Shown piece by piece: positions 26,880 to 35,017 of a DNA stretch of 64,000 nucleotides. The stretch lies in NCBI RefSeq assembly GCF_011045115.1, contig NZ_JAAKZG010000005.1, forward strand, positions 372,001 through 436,000, in the 5' to 3' direction. Within the stretch, counting starts at the first letter, position 1. Each line of letters opens with the position of its first letter. Position numbers and translations under genes: made by a program. The notes below the pieces were generated by a model. That model was not told the DNA's origin. It saw only the letters and a list, made by a program, of their open reading frames with translations, and made no database searches. The DNA is from Mesorhizobium zhangyense. Its GTDB lineage: Bacteria > Pseudomonadota > Alphaproteobacteria > Rhizobiales > Rhizobiaceae.

Positions 26880-27068
26880 TCAACGGTTCTGGTAATAGAA
26901 AATCCCGAAGTTAAGTAGCAGCAAGGCGGCCAGCGCGGCCAGAAACCCGCGAAGAAACAGCCAGGCCTTCTGACCTTTCGATTTTTCGCGGTTCTTTTTC
27001 GCGAAGATGGCGGCAATCGCAACCCCAAAGGATATGCCGACGACTGCCGGTGCGGACATGATTTGCAT
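26880..27068 (-). CDS. Small two-helix membrane protein of unknown function
   Basis: 62 residues with two hydrophobic segments (about 7-22 and 40-57) around a basic loop (KKNREKSKGQK). No family recognised. The ATG at 27068 is preferred because GGAG lies eight bases upstream; the frame stays open to 27140. It is divergent from the sulfatase-like gene at 27317 and begins the AT-richer stretch. The 248 bases between them show no other gene. Confidence 0.5.
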   Translation of the reverse strand: MQIMSAPAVVGISFGVAIAAIFAKKNREKSKGQKAWLFLRGFLAALAALLLLNFGIFYYQNR

Positions 27069-27316
27069 GCTGGGCTCCATTTCTGGAGCCGGGTTATGGA
27101 AACGGGTGCCTTTGTTCAATCGCTTGATGTCTCTATCCACATGTCGCGCTCCACGTCGCTATCGGCTTCCAGTCGAAAGCCAGCGTCTTTCGAAACGCGA
27201 ATCGCACCATGTGATCGGCGACGACTTGCGCAGTGGGGCGGCATTTATCCTTGAAACGTATACCAGGGGTTGTTATGAGCGTCGGCTAATAACCAGGGGT
27301 GGGTTGGGGGTAGAAA

Positions 27317-28942
27317 ATGAAGCCGGCAAGCCTTGTACAAGGGCTGGCGATGCTCGTTCTTTGCGCGGCATGGCCAGTATTGGATTTCGCAGTTGCAAAC
27401 CTGTCGGATCAAAGTTTCCAGCCGGCAAAGCTGATCGTCTATTTCGGCGCATTGCTGGCAATGGGAGTTGTGGTCAGCCTTCTTGCCAAGTTGGTACGGC
27501 CGCGCTGGAATCTGGGTACAGTATTCTCGGCCGCAGGGGGTGGGCTTGCCGTCCTGTTCAACTATAACCTGATTGCCAGAACGGTGGAGGTCCTGCCGAC
27601 AAAGTTCAACGGCGAAGTCCTGTCACTCATTGCATTCGTGATCTTCTTCCTGGCTGCAGTGACATTGGTGACATTCCTGTCGCGGAAGGGCTCCATCATC
27701 GCGGCTGTTGTTTTTGGCCTCGGTATCATGACCGCCCACAATGGCTTTGTCGTCGGAAAACACCTGTTTTTCAGCGAAGCCGGACGGGCTTCGCTTGCGA
27801 GCTCTACCGCCAAGACTCGCAATTGGCCAAGCGACGTTTCGCGCCTGTCCGTCAATCGCCACTATAAAGGCTCTGCCGCCGAGCGGCCCGCGAACGTTTA
27901 TTTCATCATTCCGGACATGTTCATGAGCGAAAATGAATATGTTCGGATGACCGGCAAGCCGTACGAAATGGACGACTATCTACGCAATCAGGGGTTTAAA
28001 GTCCTCGACAACCACTATTCCAATGCGCCGGTTACAAGATTTTCTCTCGCCCATGTGTTCGGGCAGAAGTATTTTGTAGAGGAGGGGGGTAAACCAAAAA
28101 TAACTGCAGAGATGCAGAAATTCCTGCCGTGGCGCATCAACAACGATGTAACGGCCGAGTTTCGCAAGCGCGGTTATAACATATTCAATTATATTGACGC
28201 TTATGTGAATCCCGAATGCGACAAGCTGGCCGACTTTTGTTTCAGCAAGGCGAGTTTTATCGGAAATCAGGATCTCGTATTCCTTGAGCGTGCGCCGTTC
28301 TTCGATCTTGTTCTGCTGAGCGGCAGCGACAAGCTTGCTATCTGGCGGCGTCTTTTGACGTATTCAGGCAGGTACGAGATTCCCGAAATACTGGCATCGC
28401 TGCCAAAGAAGGGCGCTTCGCCGCATTTCACCTATATTCATTCCGGTTTGCCGCATTCGCCTTATCGCTTTACGGCTGATTGCACCTATTATGACGCCTA
28501 TCCGCCGATCCGAAAGAACAAGTACGAAGGCTCCGTGCGAGCCTATGCCAACCAGGTCGATTGCGCGAGCAAGCTCTATCCGCAACTGATCGACGCGATT
28601 CTAAAAGAGGATCCCGACGCAATGATCGTGTTCCAGGCGGATCACGGCGTGAATTATCGCGGTCAGGAAACCGGTGCGAACATCAAGGCGCTGACGGACG
28701 ATATGGTTGCGCAGAACCTGAGCGCCATCAGCGCCTACCGCTTGCCGGAACGCTGCCAGCAGAGCCTGGGGCCGGACATGTCACCGGTGAATACGTTCCG
28801 GGTCGTTTTTGCGTGCCTCGACAACCGGGAGCCGGAGTTGCTGCCCGCGCGTCACTTTCTCATGTATTATCTTGGCTGGCAGCCGAGCGGCATGATCAGG
28901 GAAGTGACGGACATCATCAACAAGAGAAAGTTGGCAGACTAG
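27317..28942 (+). CDS. Membrane-anchored sulfatase-like hydrolase/transferase
   Basis: 541 residues. About four or five membrane helices fill residues 1-150; the rest is a periplasmic domain of the alkaline phosphatase/sulfatase superfamily. It has VYFIIPDMF near 195 where relatives have IILDGY, then SNAPVTRFSLAHVFG near 236 with the probable nucleophilic Thr/Ser, YIHSGLPHSPYRF near 372, and the metal motif QADHGVN near 440. Relatives move phosphoethanolamine, phosphoglycerol or similar groups onto glycans or lipids, or remove sulfate. It faces a three-gene minus-strand operon (29024-31460), and base use is more AT-rich than flanking genes. Substrate unknown. Confidence 0.8.
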   Translation: MKPASLVQGLAMLVLCAAWPVLDFAVANLSDQSFQPAKLIVYFGALLAMGVVVSLLAKLVRPRWNLGTVFSAAGGGLAVLFNYNLIARTVEVLPTKFNGEVLSLIAFVIFFLAAVTLVTFLSRKGSIIAAVVFGLGIMTAHNGFVVGKHLFFSEAGRASLASSTAKTRNWPSDVSRLSVNRHYKGSAAERPANVYFIIPDMFMSENEYVRMTGKPYEMDDYLRNQGFKVLDNHYSNAPVTRFSLAHVFGQKYFVEEGGKPKITAEMQKFLPWRINNDVTAEFRKRGYNIFNYIDAYVNPECDKLADFCFSKASFIGNQDLVFLERAPFFDLVLLSGSDKLAIWRRLLTYSGRYEIPEILASLPKKGASPHFTYIHSGLPHSPYRFTADCTYYDAYPPIRKNKYEGSVRAYANQVDCASKLYPQLIDAILKEDPDAMIVFQADHGVNYRGQETGANIKALTDDMVAQNLSAISAYRLPERCQQSLGPDMSPVNTFRVVFACLDNREPELLPARHFLMYYLGWQPSGMIREVTDIINKRKLAD

Positions 28943-29023
28943 TCGGACAACTTTCTCCGCTAGGCGATCGGGTTTGTCCTGCGATTCTATTCGGGTCAGG
29001 GGCTCCCCCCCAACAGGCCTGCT

Positions 29024-29725
29024 CTAACTATCGCTCTTCGCAGGCGCAGGTTCGCGGTTTGACGCGGTAACGGCTGAAAACTGTGACCTGATCAGCGACC
29101 AGAAGTTGCTGCACAGCCAGTAGAGACATACGGCCGCGGGGAAGGGATAAATCAGAGCCAGCAGGACGAGTGAAACTATGAGGAAACGGCGCCGCGACTG
29201 TGCCGTGGCTTCCGGTTTCGTAAAGGAATCGAGCAGTGCGATCGCCGTCAGTGCTATCGGCAGGATGTTCAGCGCATAGGAGCCCGGCAGGAGGGCGAGA
29301 GCGTCAGGCTTGCTAAGATCCTGTACGAAGAGAAATCCCTGGCCTGCCAACGGCGGGTAGTTCACCAGCATAAAAAGTGCTGCAAGCAGGAATGGCAGCT
29401 GGAGCAGCAGGGGGGCCAGTGACGCCATCGACTTTATCGGATGGTAGCCGTGCGCCTGGTAGATCTCGTCTATCTTCTCAAAACGATCCCGTCCCTTGTA
29501 GCGCTCGCGGGCGGCTGCAACCAGCGGCGCCATTTCATCCTGTCGAACCTTCTCTTTCTGTTCGAGCTCGCGAGCCTTGCGCGCGATCGGGGATGTGATG
29601 AGGGTGGCAACCAGGCTCAGAAGAATAATGGAAATGCCGTAGTTGCCGGTCGCCGCGAATATGCCTTCGTAAACAGTCTGGAAGACCCAGGTGAGCGGGG
29701 AAATGATGAATTCCAGAAGCTGCAT
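29024..29725 (-). CDS. YidC/Oxa1-family membrane insertase paralogue, short form
   Basis: 233 residues, about half the length of housekeeping proteobacterial YidC (around 600), because the large periplasmic domain is missing. It keeps the core Oxa1 layout: a first helix near 4-26, a second near 30-48 ending TSPIARKARELEQ, the cytosolic hairpin with ARERYKGRDRFEKIDEIYQ near 70-90, and three further helices. It should insert small membrane proteins. It is last in an operon with a kinase-like/methyltransferase protein and a tiny YIDPGSGS membrane protein, suggesting a dedicated client. The housekeeping yidC is not in this window. Confidence 0.82.
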   Translation of the reverse strand: MQLLEFIISPLTWVFQTVYEGIFAATGNYGISIILLSLVATLITSPIARKARELEQKEKVRQDEMAPLVAAARERYKGRDRFEKIDEIYQAHGYHPIKSMASLAPLLLQLPFLLAALFMLVNYPPLAGQGFLFVQDLSKPDALALLPGSYALNILPIALTAIALLDSFTKPEATAQSRRRFLIVSLVLLALIYPFPAAVCLYWLCSNFWSLIRSQFSAVTASNREPAPAKSDS

Positions 29726-29766
29726 CCGTTTGCACCTTTGTCGCGACGCCGGCTAACCAAAAGGGG

Positions 29767-31218
29767 TCAGAGAGGGCGTAGATAGTAGATTTTGCGAGCC
29801 CCGCCCTTGAGCGACTCGGCATCGATGATGGCGTATTTCTTCTTGACGATCTCTTCGAAGTGAGCCTCCGTAAAGTCGTCGTACTGGTTGACCTTGTTGC
29901 GCAGCAGCATCTGCGACATGTCATCGGACACGCTGACGAACTCGATGATCAAGTCGCTTCCGAGACTGTGGAGCCAATCGACGAATTCCGACAACGGGAT
30001 GTTGGCGGAAATGACGATGTGGTGGATGAGCGCCAGGCAGAGTACCAGGTCGGGCTTGCCTCTTCCATCCAGCGCCTTTCGCTCGGCGCCGCGCCAGCCC
30101 TGGTTGGGCGACACGTTGCTCAGATCCATGATCAGCGGAAGTATATTCGAAGCCGGCTGTGCTTTTTCATAATTGTAGAGACGATCGATCGCCTTGGCAT
30201 CGCCATCGATCGAAATCACCACGTCGGCGCCTTTTCCTGCCAAGCGAGAGAAGGTTCCGGTGTTGCACCCGATATCCCACACCATCTTCCGGTGTTTTTC
30301 GGCGGCGTGACGCTCCACGAAGCTCTTCTTGCTGTCAAACGACGCTTCCGCATAGCTGTGATCGGTGTCGTAGCTTCCCCATGTCGTCCGGGATTCGGGG
30401 GTCTGAAGCTTGTTGATCGTCCGGCGCAGTCCCTGGATCGTTCCGAGCACCATCGCTTCCGAATGCTTGAAGGAACGCGACCTGGAGACATTGCCCTGAG
30501 CCGTTTCCGTAAGCGATTTCGCCTCGTTGAGATCCCGGCTTGCCGCACGCTGCTGCATCTTGGCGTGAAGGTAGACATTACCGAACACGCCCTTCCGGAA
30601 CCGGCTGAAACCGGTCAGGATTTTCGATGCCAGTGACGGGTCGATGCCATCGAGACTGCTTCGAAGCAGGGGAATGTAGTCGATCTCCTTGTAGGCGCGG
30701 AGCATCAAGGGAAACAGGAACATCATGCAAAATTGGCGGTAGCCCCGCCATGGATCACCCGCCGTGTAAGGTTCAAACGACGGAACATCGATGAAAACGG
30801 GGCGGCAATTGACCCATTGGACGTTGTAGGCGGATGCGTCCTTCAGCGTCCATCCATTGGGAATTGAACGCTCGAGCAGGTCAAGCGTGAGCAGCGCGGC
30901 ATCCTTGAGCATGCCGAACGACCATTCATACGGATATGAGATGAACGGCACGCGTTCATGGGACATCACAGCCGGCCATTTCGATGCGGCCGAGTTGTGC
31001 GGAATTTCCATCTCCACGAGTTCGGTCGGCACGACCTTCGAATGACGCATCATGGCCTTGAAGAAGTTCTCCGAGGAGATCTTTCTCCAGTTATGCAGCG
31101 CTTCATCGCTGATACCGCGATAGATACGAGTACCGTCGTCGTAGACGCGATTGTTACGATCGCGGAAAGAACCACGGTCAGGACTGAGTGATTTTGCGGC
31201 GCTTGTTTCCTGCTTCAC
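29767..31218 (-). CDS. Kinase-fold-like domain fused to SAM-dependent methyltransferase
   Basis: 483 residues. The C-terminal 200 or so form a class I methyltransferase: VWDIGCNTGTFSRLAG near 315 (motif I), ISIDGDAKAIDRL (acidic end of beta 2) and LVLCLALIHHIV near 405. The N-terminal half has GWTLKDASAYNVQW followed by FIDVPSFEPY near 120-150, which resembles the catalytic loop (D....N) and metal Asp of protein-kinase/APH-fold enzymes. The fusion reading is inferred from these short motifs. It overlaps the upstream small membrane protein gene by four bases and precedes the YidC paralogue by 41. Substrate unknown; a surface glycan or lipid carrier is plausible. Confidence 0.75.
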   Translation of the reverse strand: MKQETSAAKSLSPDRGSFRDRNNRVYDDGTRIYRGISDEALHNWRKISSENFFKAMMRHSKVVPTELVEMEIPHNSAASKWPAVMSHERVPFISYPYEWSFGMLKDAALLTLDLLERSIPNGWTLKDASAYNVQWVNCRPVFIDVPSFEPYTAGDPWRGYRQFCMMFLFPLMLRAYKEIDYIPLLRSSLDGIDPSLASKILTGFSRFRKGVFGNVYLHAKMQQRAASRDLNEAKSLTETAQGNVSRSRSFKHSEAMVLGTIQGLRRTINKLQTPESRTTWGSYDTDHSYAEASFDSKKSFVERHAAEKHRKMVWDIGCNTGTFSRLAGKGADVVISIDGDAKAIDRLYNYEKAQPASNILPLIMDLSNVSPNQGWRGAERKALDGRGKPDLVLCLALIHHIVISANIPLSEFVDWLHSLGSDLIIEFVSVSDDMSQMLLRNKVNQYDDFTEAHFEEIVKKKYAIIDAESLKGGARKIYYLRPL

Positions 31219-31460
31219 TGGTCGTCACGTCCTTCGCTGTTCTTGGACTTGTTTCGACCAGTCAACATATCCGTGAGCTTGTAGAAATATTTCCGGAATG
31301 TGTATGCGATGGCTGCGAAGAATCCGAGAATTGCGGTGGTAATGACGCTGCCGGAGCCCGGATCAATGTAGGCGTGCGCGCTGCTTGCAGTTGAAAAAAG
31401 GACTATTGCGGCCAGAACGGCCGTGGATATTGCATATTGCACGTGTGAGCCCCCGCTCAT
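31215..31460 (-). CDS. Tiny membrane protein with YIDPGSGS motif
   Basis: 81 residues at most. A signal-peptide-like segment (about 9-30, ending SSAHA) is followed at once by YIDPGSGS and a second hydrophobic helix (ITTAILGFFAAIAYTFRKY), then a polar tail. From memory, very small proteins with YIDPGTGS-like motifs recur in polysaccharide loci, but I know of no defined function. A GTG at 31442, seven codons in and preceded by a G-rich site, may be the true start. It is first in the operon with the methyltransferase and YidC paralogue. Confidence 0.72.
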   Translation of the reverse strand: MSGGSHVQYAISTAVLAAIVLFSTASSAHAYIDPGSGSVITTAILGFFAAIAYTFRKYFYKLTDMLTGRNKSKNSEGRDDQ

Positions 31461-31777
31461 TCGTTGAAGTCTTTGTATGTGCCAGTAGTAATAAATATGT
31501 CATAAAACTGTCACATAACGATGGCGACTACCATGGGTTGCTATCGAGGTCTAGGGTCATACCCGTATTTTGATCGGCATAGCGCGCGCCGAGCGGAAAG
31601 GATGCAGGCGGTGGCATAGAGGCCGCAGGCAAGCTTCGGTCGGGCATTTCGGTGCAGTGGTCGTGTTTCGTTAGGGTGCGGTTCAATGCGCCGACTTGGG
31701 AACGGCTTTCCGCGGCGAACAGCAATCGATCCTGCCAAAACAACGGCGCGGTGATACGCCGCCGCTCCGTCAAGACG
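31461..31777. other. Intergenic region, no gene recognised
   Basis: 317 bases. The left part (about 31480-31530) is AT-rich and probably holds the promoter of the minus-strand membrane-protein operon. The remainder contains only short open frames without ribosome-binding sites or codon bias. No hairpin with a T run was seen. Confidence 0.5.
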
Positions 31778-32749
31778 CTATATCGATCCCCTGACCTCCG
31801 TTGGCGTCTTGCCGTAGCGGAGCCTGAACTGGCGGTAGAATGTGGATGGCTCGATGAAGCCGACTTCAAAGGCTATATCGGCAATTTGCCGCAGCGCCTG
31901 CCGGCGATCGAGAAGGCAGCTGTGGACGTAGGCAAGGCGTCGCTCGGTCACATAGTCGGAGAAACTCGTGCCTTCCTCGAAAAAGAGCTGGCGGATGTAG
32001 CGTGAACTGATCGCATATTTCCGCGATACCTGTTCTGCGCTGAGCCGGGGGTCGCGAAGGTGCCTGGCGACATGCTGTTTGATCGCGGCCAGGCGCGCCG
32101 CGCGAACGCCCGAGTTCGGCACGCCATGCTGGACGCTGCCGAACGACAGGGCGAGCAGGTCGGTAATGTGCCGGGACGCCATCGGCGCGAGCCCGTTGAC
32201 CGACGACGCATGGAGAACCGACCGGAGATAATCGAACAGGAGGCAATGAGCCGGCTGAAGGCGCGCGATGCTGTCTGGGCTGACGTCATCCAGATTCTTC
32301 ACCAGCGGCGCCAGAAGCGATCGCTTGAACTGGAGCGCCATTGTCCAGCTGGAATCTTCGGTTTCTATCGAGAATCGCCGGTCGAGCGGCAAGATGGCGG
32401 CCGTTCCGGGCTTTGTCTCGTAGTCTCCGCGTCCGGGCATGGTGAAACGATAGCCGCCCTTGTTCCACGAAAGAATGATGTCGTCGTTGTCGTCCGACAT
32501 CAGATCCGGCGTTCGATCCCATGTCATGGGCGATACCGAACCCATCGTACACATCATGTCTGGAAGGATCAGCGTGCGGGCCTTGAAGTTCAGCGGATGG
32601 TCCTGATGCGGTTTGACCTGGAGGCGCATCTGGATCCGCCCATAAAAGTCGCGAACGAATTCATCCCGGAAATGCTCGGGAATGTCGTCAGACGAAAATG
32701 AGGCAACCTGTTCAGCCGCGTCCGGAAGCAACGTCGCCTGCCCCCACAA
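31778..32749 (-). CDS. AraC-family transcriptional regulator
   Basis: 323 residues. The C-terminal third (about 215-320) carries the paired helix-turn-helix of AraC/XylS regulators: RLSAEQVSRKYAISSRYIRQLF and the second-helix stretch IADIAFEVGFIEPSTFYRQF near 290-310. The N-terminal two thirds look like the AraC-binding-like sensing domain of the NitR/feaR type. It is divergent from the RTX gene at 33063, which it may control; no effector can be proposed. A TTG at 32791 and other upstream starts are possible, but 32749 gives a full domain. Confidence 0.85.
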   Translation of the reverse strand: MWGQATLLPDAAEQVASFSSDDIPEHFRDEFVRDFYGRIQMRLQVKPHQDHPLNFKARTLILPDMMCTMGSVSPMTWDRTPDLMSDDNDDIILSWNKGGYRFTMPGRGDYETKPGTAAILPLDRRFSIETEDSSWTMALQFKRSLLAPLVKNLDDVSPDSIARLQPAHCLLFDYLRSVLHASSVNGLAPMASRHITDLLALSFGSVQHGVPNSGVRAARLAAIKQHVARHLRDPRLSAEQVSRKYAISSRYIRQLFFEEGTSFSDYVTERRLAYVHSCLLDRRQALRQIADIAFEVGFIEPSTFYRQFRLRYGKTPTEVRGSI

Positions 32750-33062
32750 GATCCGAAGCGGAAATTGCCGGAATTTTGGGTTTCCATCAAGAGTTGATGG
32801 CAGATTTCAGCCGTGCAGTTCCGCTGCTGCAATAGCGTGTTCCGTCTCGTCCATACGCCGGCTCAGGTTCCATGCTAGCGGTCTCCGGCATCGCGGCGCG
32901 GTCAAAACCAGACGACAGGCGCTGCATGCGGTTACGCAGAACGGTTCGAGGCCCAGATCGCAGTTGCGATGGCCGACATCATCCGCGCTGCGCCGCATCG
33001 AACAACCAATCCTCATCGTCGCCGACCGGACGAGAATCTAGCGAGCCACAAGGGGGGCTGTA
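32750..33062. other. Divergent intergenic region between araC-type and RTX genes
   Basis: 313 bases upstream of both genes. An AAGGGGGG-type ribosome-binding site lies just before the RTX start. No clear promoter box, operator palindrome or hairpin was recognised by eye, and the short open frames present do not look coding. Confidence 0.45.
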
Positions 33063-34901
33063 ATGACTGTAACGACGACTTTCACAAGCGAACTGCTCAA
33101 ATCCGTGACGATCAGCCTGGATGGCTCCGGCGGACAACTGACGAGCCTGCCCGGCGGTGGTTTCGCCGCGACTTACACAACTGCCGACAACAACGTCTAT
33201 GCAAAGATGTTCGATTCCGCGGGCAATGCGGTCGGGGCTAGCTTCCCGATCAGCAACATCGGGGTTGCCGCCGCCAGTCCGGTGATCGCCCAATTGTCGA
33301 ACGGCAACAATGTTGTGGTTTTCCAGGACAGCGACAGCCTCGTTTTCGAGATCAGCGCGCCGGACGGCAGCGATATCCTGGCCGATATCGACCTGGGAAA
33401 TCCCAATACCAGCAATCCGGACGTGGCCGCACTGACCGGGGGCGGCTTCGTCATCGTCGGGCAGGATACGATCAGCGCGACCGAATCCGACATCGTCGTG
33501 TCGGTCAGGCTCAACAATGGCCCCGCCGTTTCCACGTTCACTATAGATGCCACAGGAAAGCATACCAACGCCAAGGTTGCCGCGTTGGCCGACGGCGGTT
33601 TTGCCGTGGCGTGGCAGAAAGAATTCAATGGGGAGACCGAACTCTGGTCGGCGATCTACAATGCGAACGGCAGTGTTCGCAAACCTCCGGCACTCCTCGA
33701 TACTGTCGGCACGATCAACGAGAATCCCGATGTCGTGGCGCTTGCCAATGGCGGCTTCGGCATCGTCTACGAGGATAACGGCTGGGGCAGCGAACGCGAA
33801 ATCAGCTTTGCACGTTACAGCAGCGCCGGCACCTATCAGGGTCTGACGCAAATCACTGACAACTCGCAGTCGGAGTTCCAGCCAAGCGCAGTCCAGCTTT
33901 CGAACGGTGTGGTCGCGATCAGCTATCATGACAATCTTTTCGGCGACACCGATCCCATGGTGTCCTTTGTCGACGGCGATACCGGCGCGGTGCTGTCGCC
34001 CGGCGGGCTTCGGGTCAACGCCGGCACCGGCAACGAGGTCAAGACGTCGATCGCGGCACTGAACGACGGCAAGTTCGTGATGTCCTGGCACGACGGTGCA
34101 AACAACGATGTCGTTGCCGAGATACATCAATCCGTGCGGGTTTCGACCGGCGATGGAGAGGATGACGTCATTGTCGGATACGAACTGGTTGACTTGATGA
34201 AGGGCGGCGGCGGCGGCGACACGCTGGAAGGCGGCGCGGGCAATGACAAGCTCTACGGCGAAAGCGGTCACGACATCCTGAACGGACAGGCCGGCAAGGA
34301 CAATATGTATGGCGGCACCGGAAACGACATCTATGTGGTGTCGTCCGCGGATGACCGTACGATCGAAAACGCGGCGGAGGGCTCGGACACCGTGCGCTCC
34401 TACATCGACTGGATCCTCGATGCCAATGTCGAGCGGCTGGAGTTTCTCGGTACGGCCGATCTCACCGGGAACGGCAACACGCTCAACAACACGCTTATCG
34501 GCAATGACGGGAAGAATATTCTTCGCGGCGGCATCGGCAATGACACGCTGGATGGCGGCAAGGGCGCGGACACGCTTGTCGGCGGCGATGGCAATGACAG
34601 CTTCGTCTTCAACAAACCGCTTGGCTCGAACAACATCGACAAGATCAACGACTACAATGTCGCGCAGGATACGATCCAGCTGGAGAACAGCGTCTTTACC
34701 GGTCTTGCCGGCGGTGTGTTGACGGCGGGTGCCTTCTACGCCGGCACCGCAGCTCACGATGCATCTGACCGCATCATCTACAACGCAACGACCGGTGCGC
34801 TTCTGTTCGACAAGGACGGTGCAGGAGGTGCGGCTGCCGTGCAATTCGCCACGCTCTCCACCGGGCTAGCGATGTCGGCTGGTGAGTTCTTCGTGATCTA
34901 G
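33063..34901 (+). CDS. RTX-type calcium-binding secreted protein
   Basis: 612 residues without a signal peptide, as usual for type I secretion substrates. Residues 1-350 hold about six repeats of a beta-propeller-like unit (ALADGGFAVAW, ALTGGGFVIVG, ALANGGFGIVY, ALNDGKFVMSW). Residues 375-425 and 480-515 carry two blocks of GGxGxDxL nonapeptides (GGAGNDKLYG, GGIGNDTLDGG), which bind calcium after export. The C-terminal 90 residues resemble the M10-type secretion-signal region (DRIIYNATTGALLFDKDG). No protease zinc motif and no type I exporter genes are present, so partner and function are open. It is divergent from an AraC regulator. Confidence 0.88.
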   Translation: MTVTTTFTSELLKSVTISLDGSGGQLTSLPGGGFAATYTTADNNVYAKMFDSAGNAVGASFPISNIGVAAASPVIAQLSNGNNVVVFQDSDSLVFEISAPDGSDILADIDLGNPNTSNPDVAALTGGGFVIVGQDTISATESDIVVSVRLNNGPAVSTFTIDATGKHTNAKVAALADGGFAVAWQKEFNGETELWSAIYNANGSVRKPPALLDTVGTINENPDVVALANGGFGIVYEDNGWGSEREISFARYSSAGTYQGLTQITDNSQSEFQPSAVQLSNGVVAISYHDNLFGDTDPMVSFVDGDTGAVLSPGGLRVNAGTGNEVKTSIAALNDGKFVMSWHDGANNDVVAEIHQSVRVSTGDGEDDVIVGYELVDLMKGGGGGDTLEGGAGNDKLYGESGHDILNGQAGKDNMYGGTGNDIYVVSSADDRTIENAAEGSDTVRSYIDWILDANVERLEFLGTADLTGNGNTLNNTLIGNDGKNILRGGIGNDTLDGGKGADTLVGGDGNDSFVFNKPLGSNNIDKINDYNVAQDTIQLENSVFTGLAGGVLTAGAFYAGTAAHDASDRIIYNATTGALLFDKDGAGGAAAVQFATLSTGLAMSAGEFFVI

Positions 34902-35017
34902 GACGGCGCGCGTTTCAGGCCGTCGTGCCGGAGTTTCCGGCAGCGAGTTGAAGAGGCCCGGCACAGGCGTTGGCGCCCCGTGCCGTGCCTCAAGAGTACA
35001 TGCCCTGCTTGAGAAAT

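Noticed and set aside
28561-29070. Plus-strand frame overlapping the sulfatase-like gene end
   Set aside because: It is in another frame of a well-supported gene and gives an Arg-rich, domain-free product.
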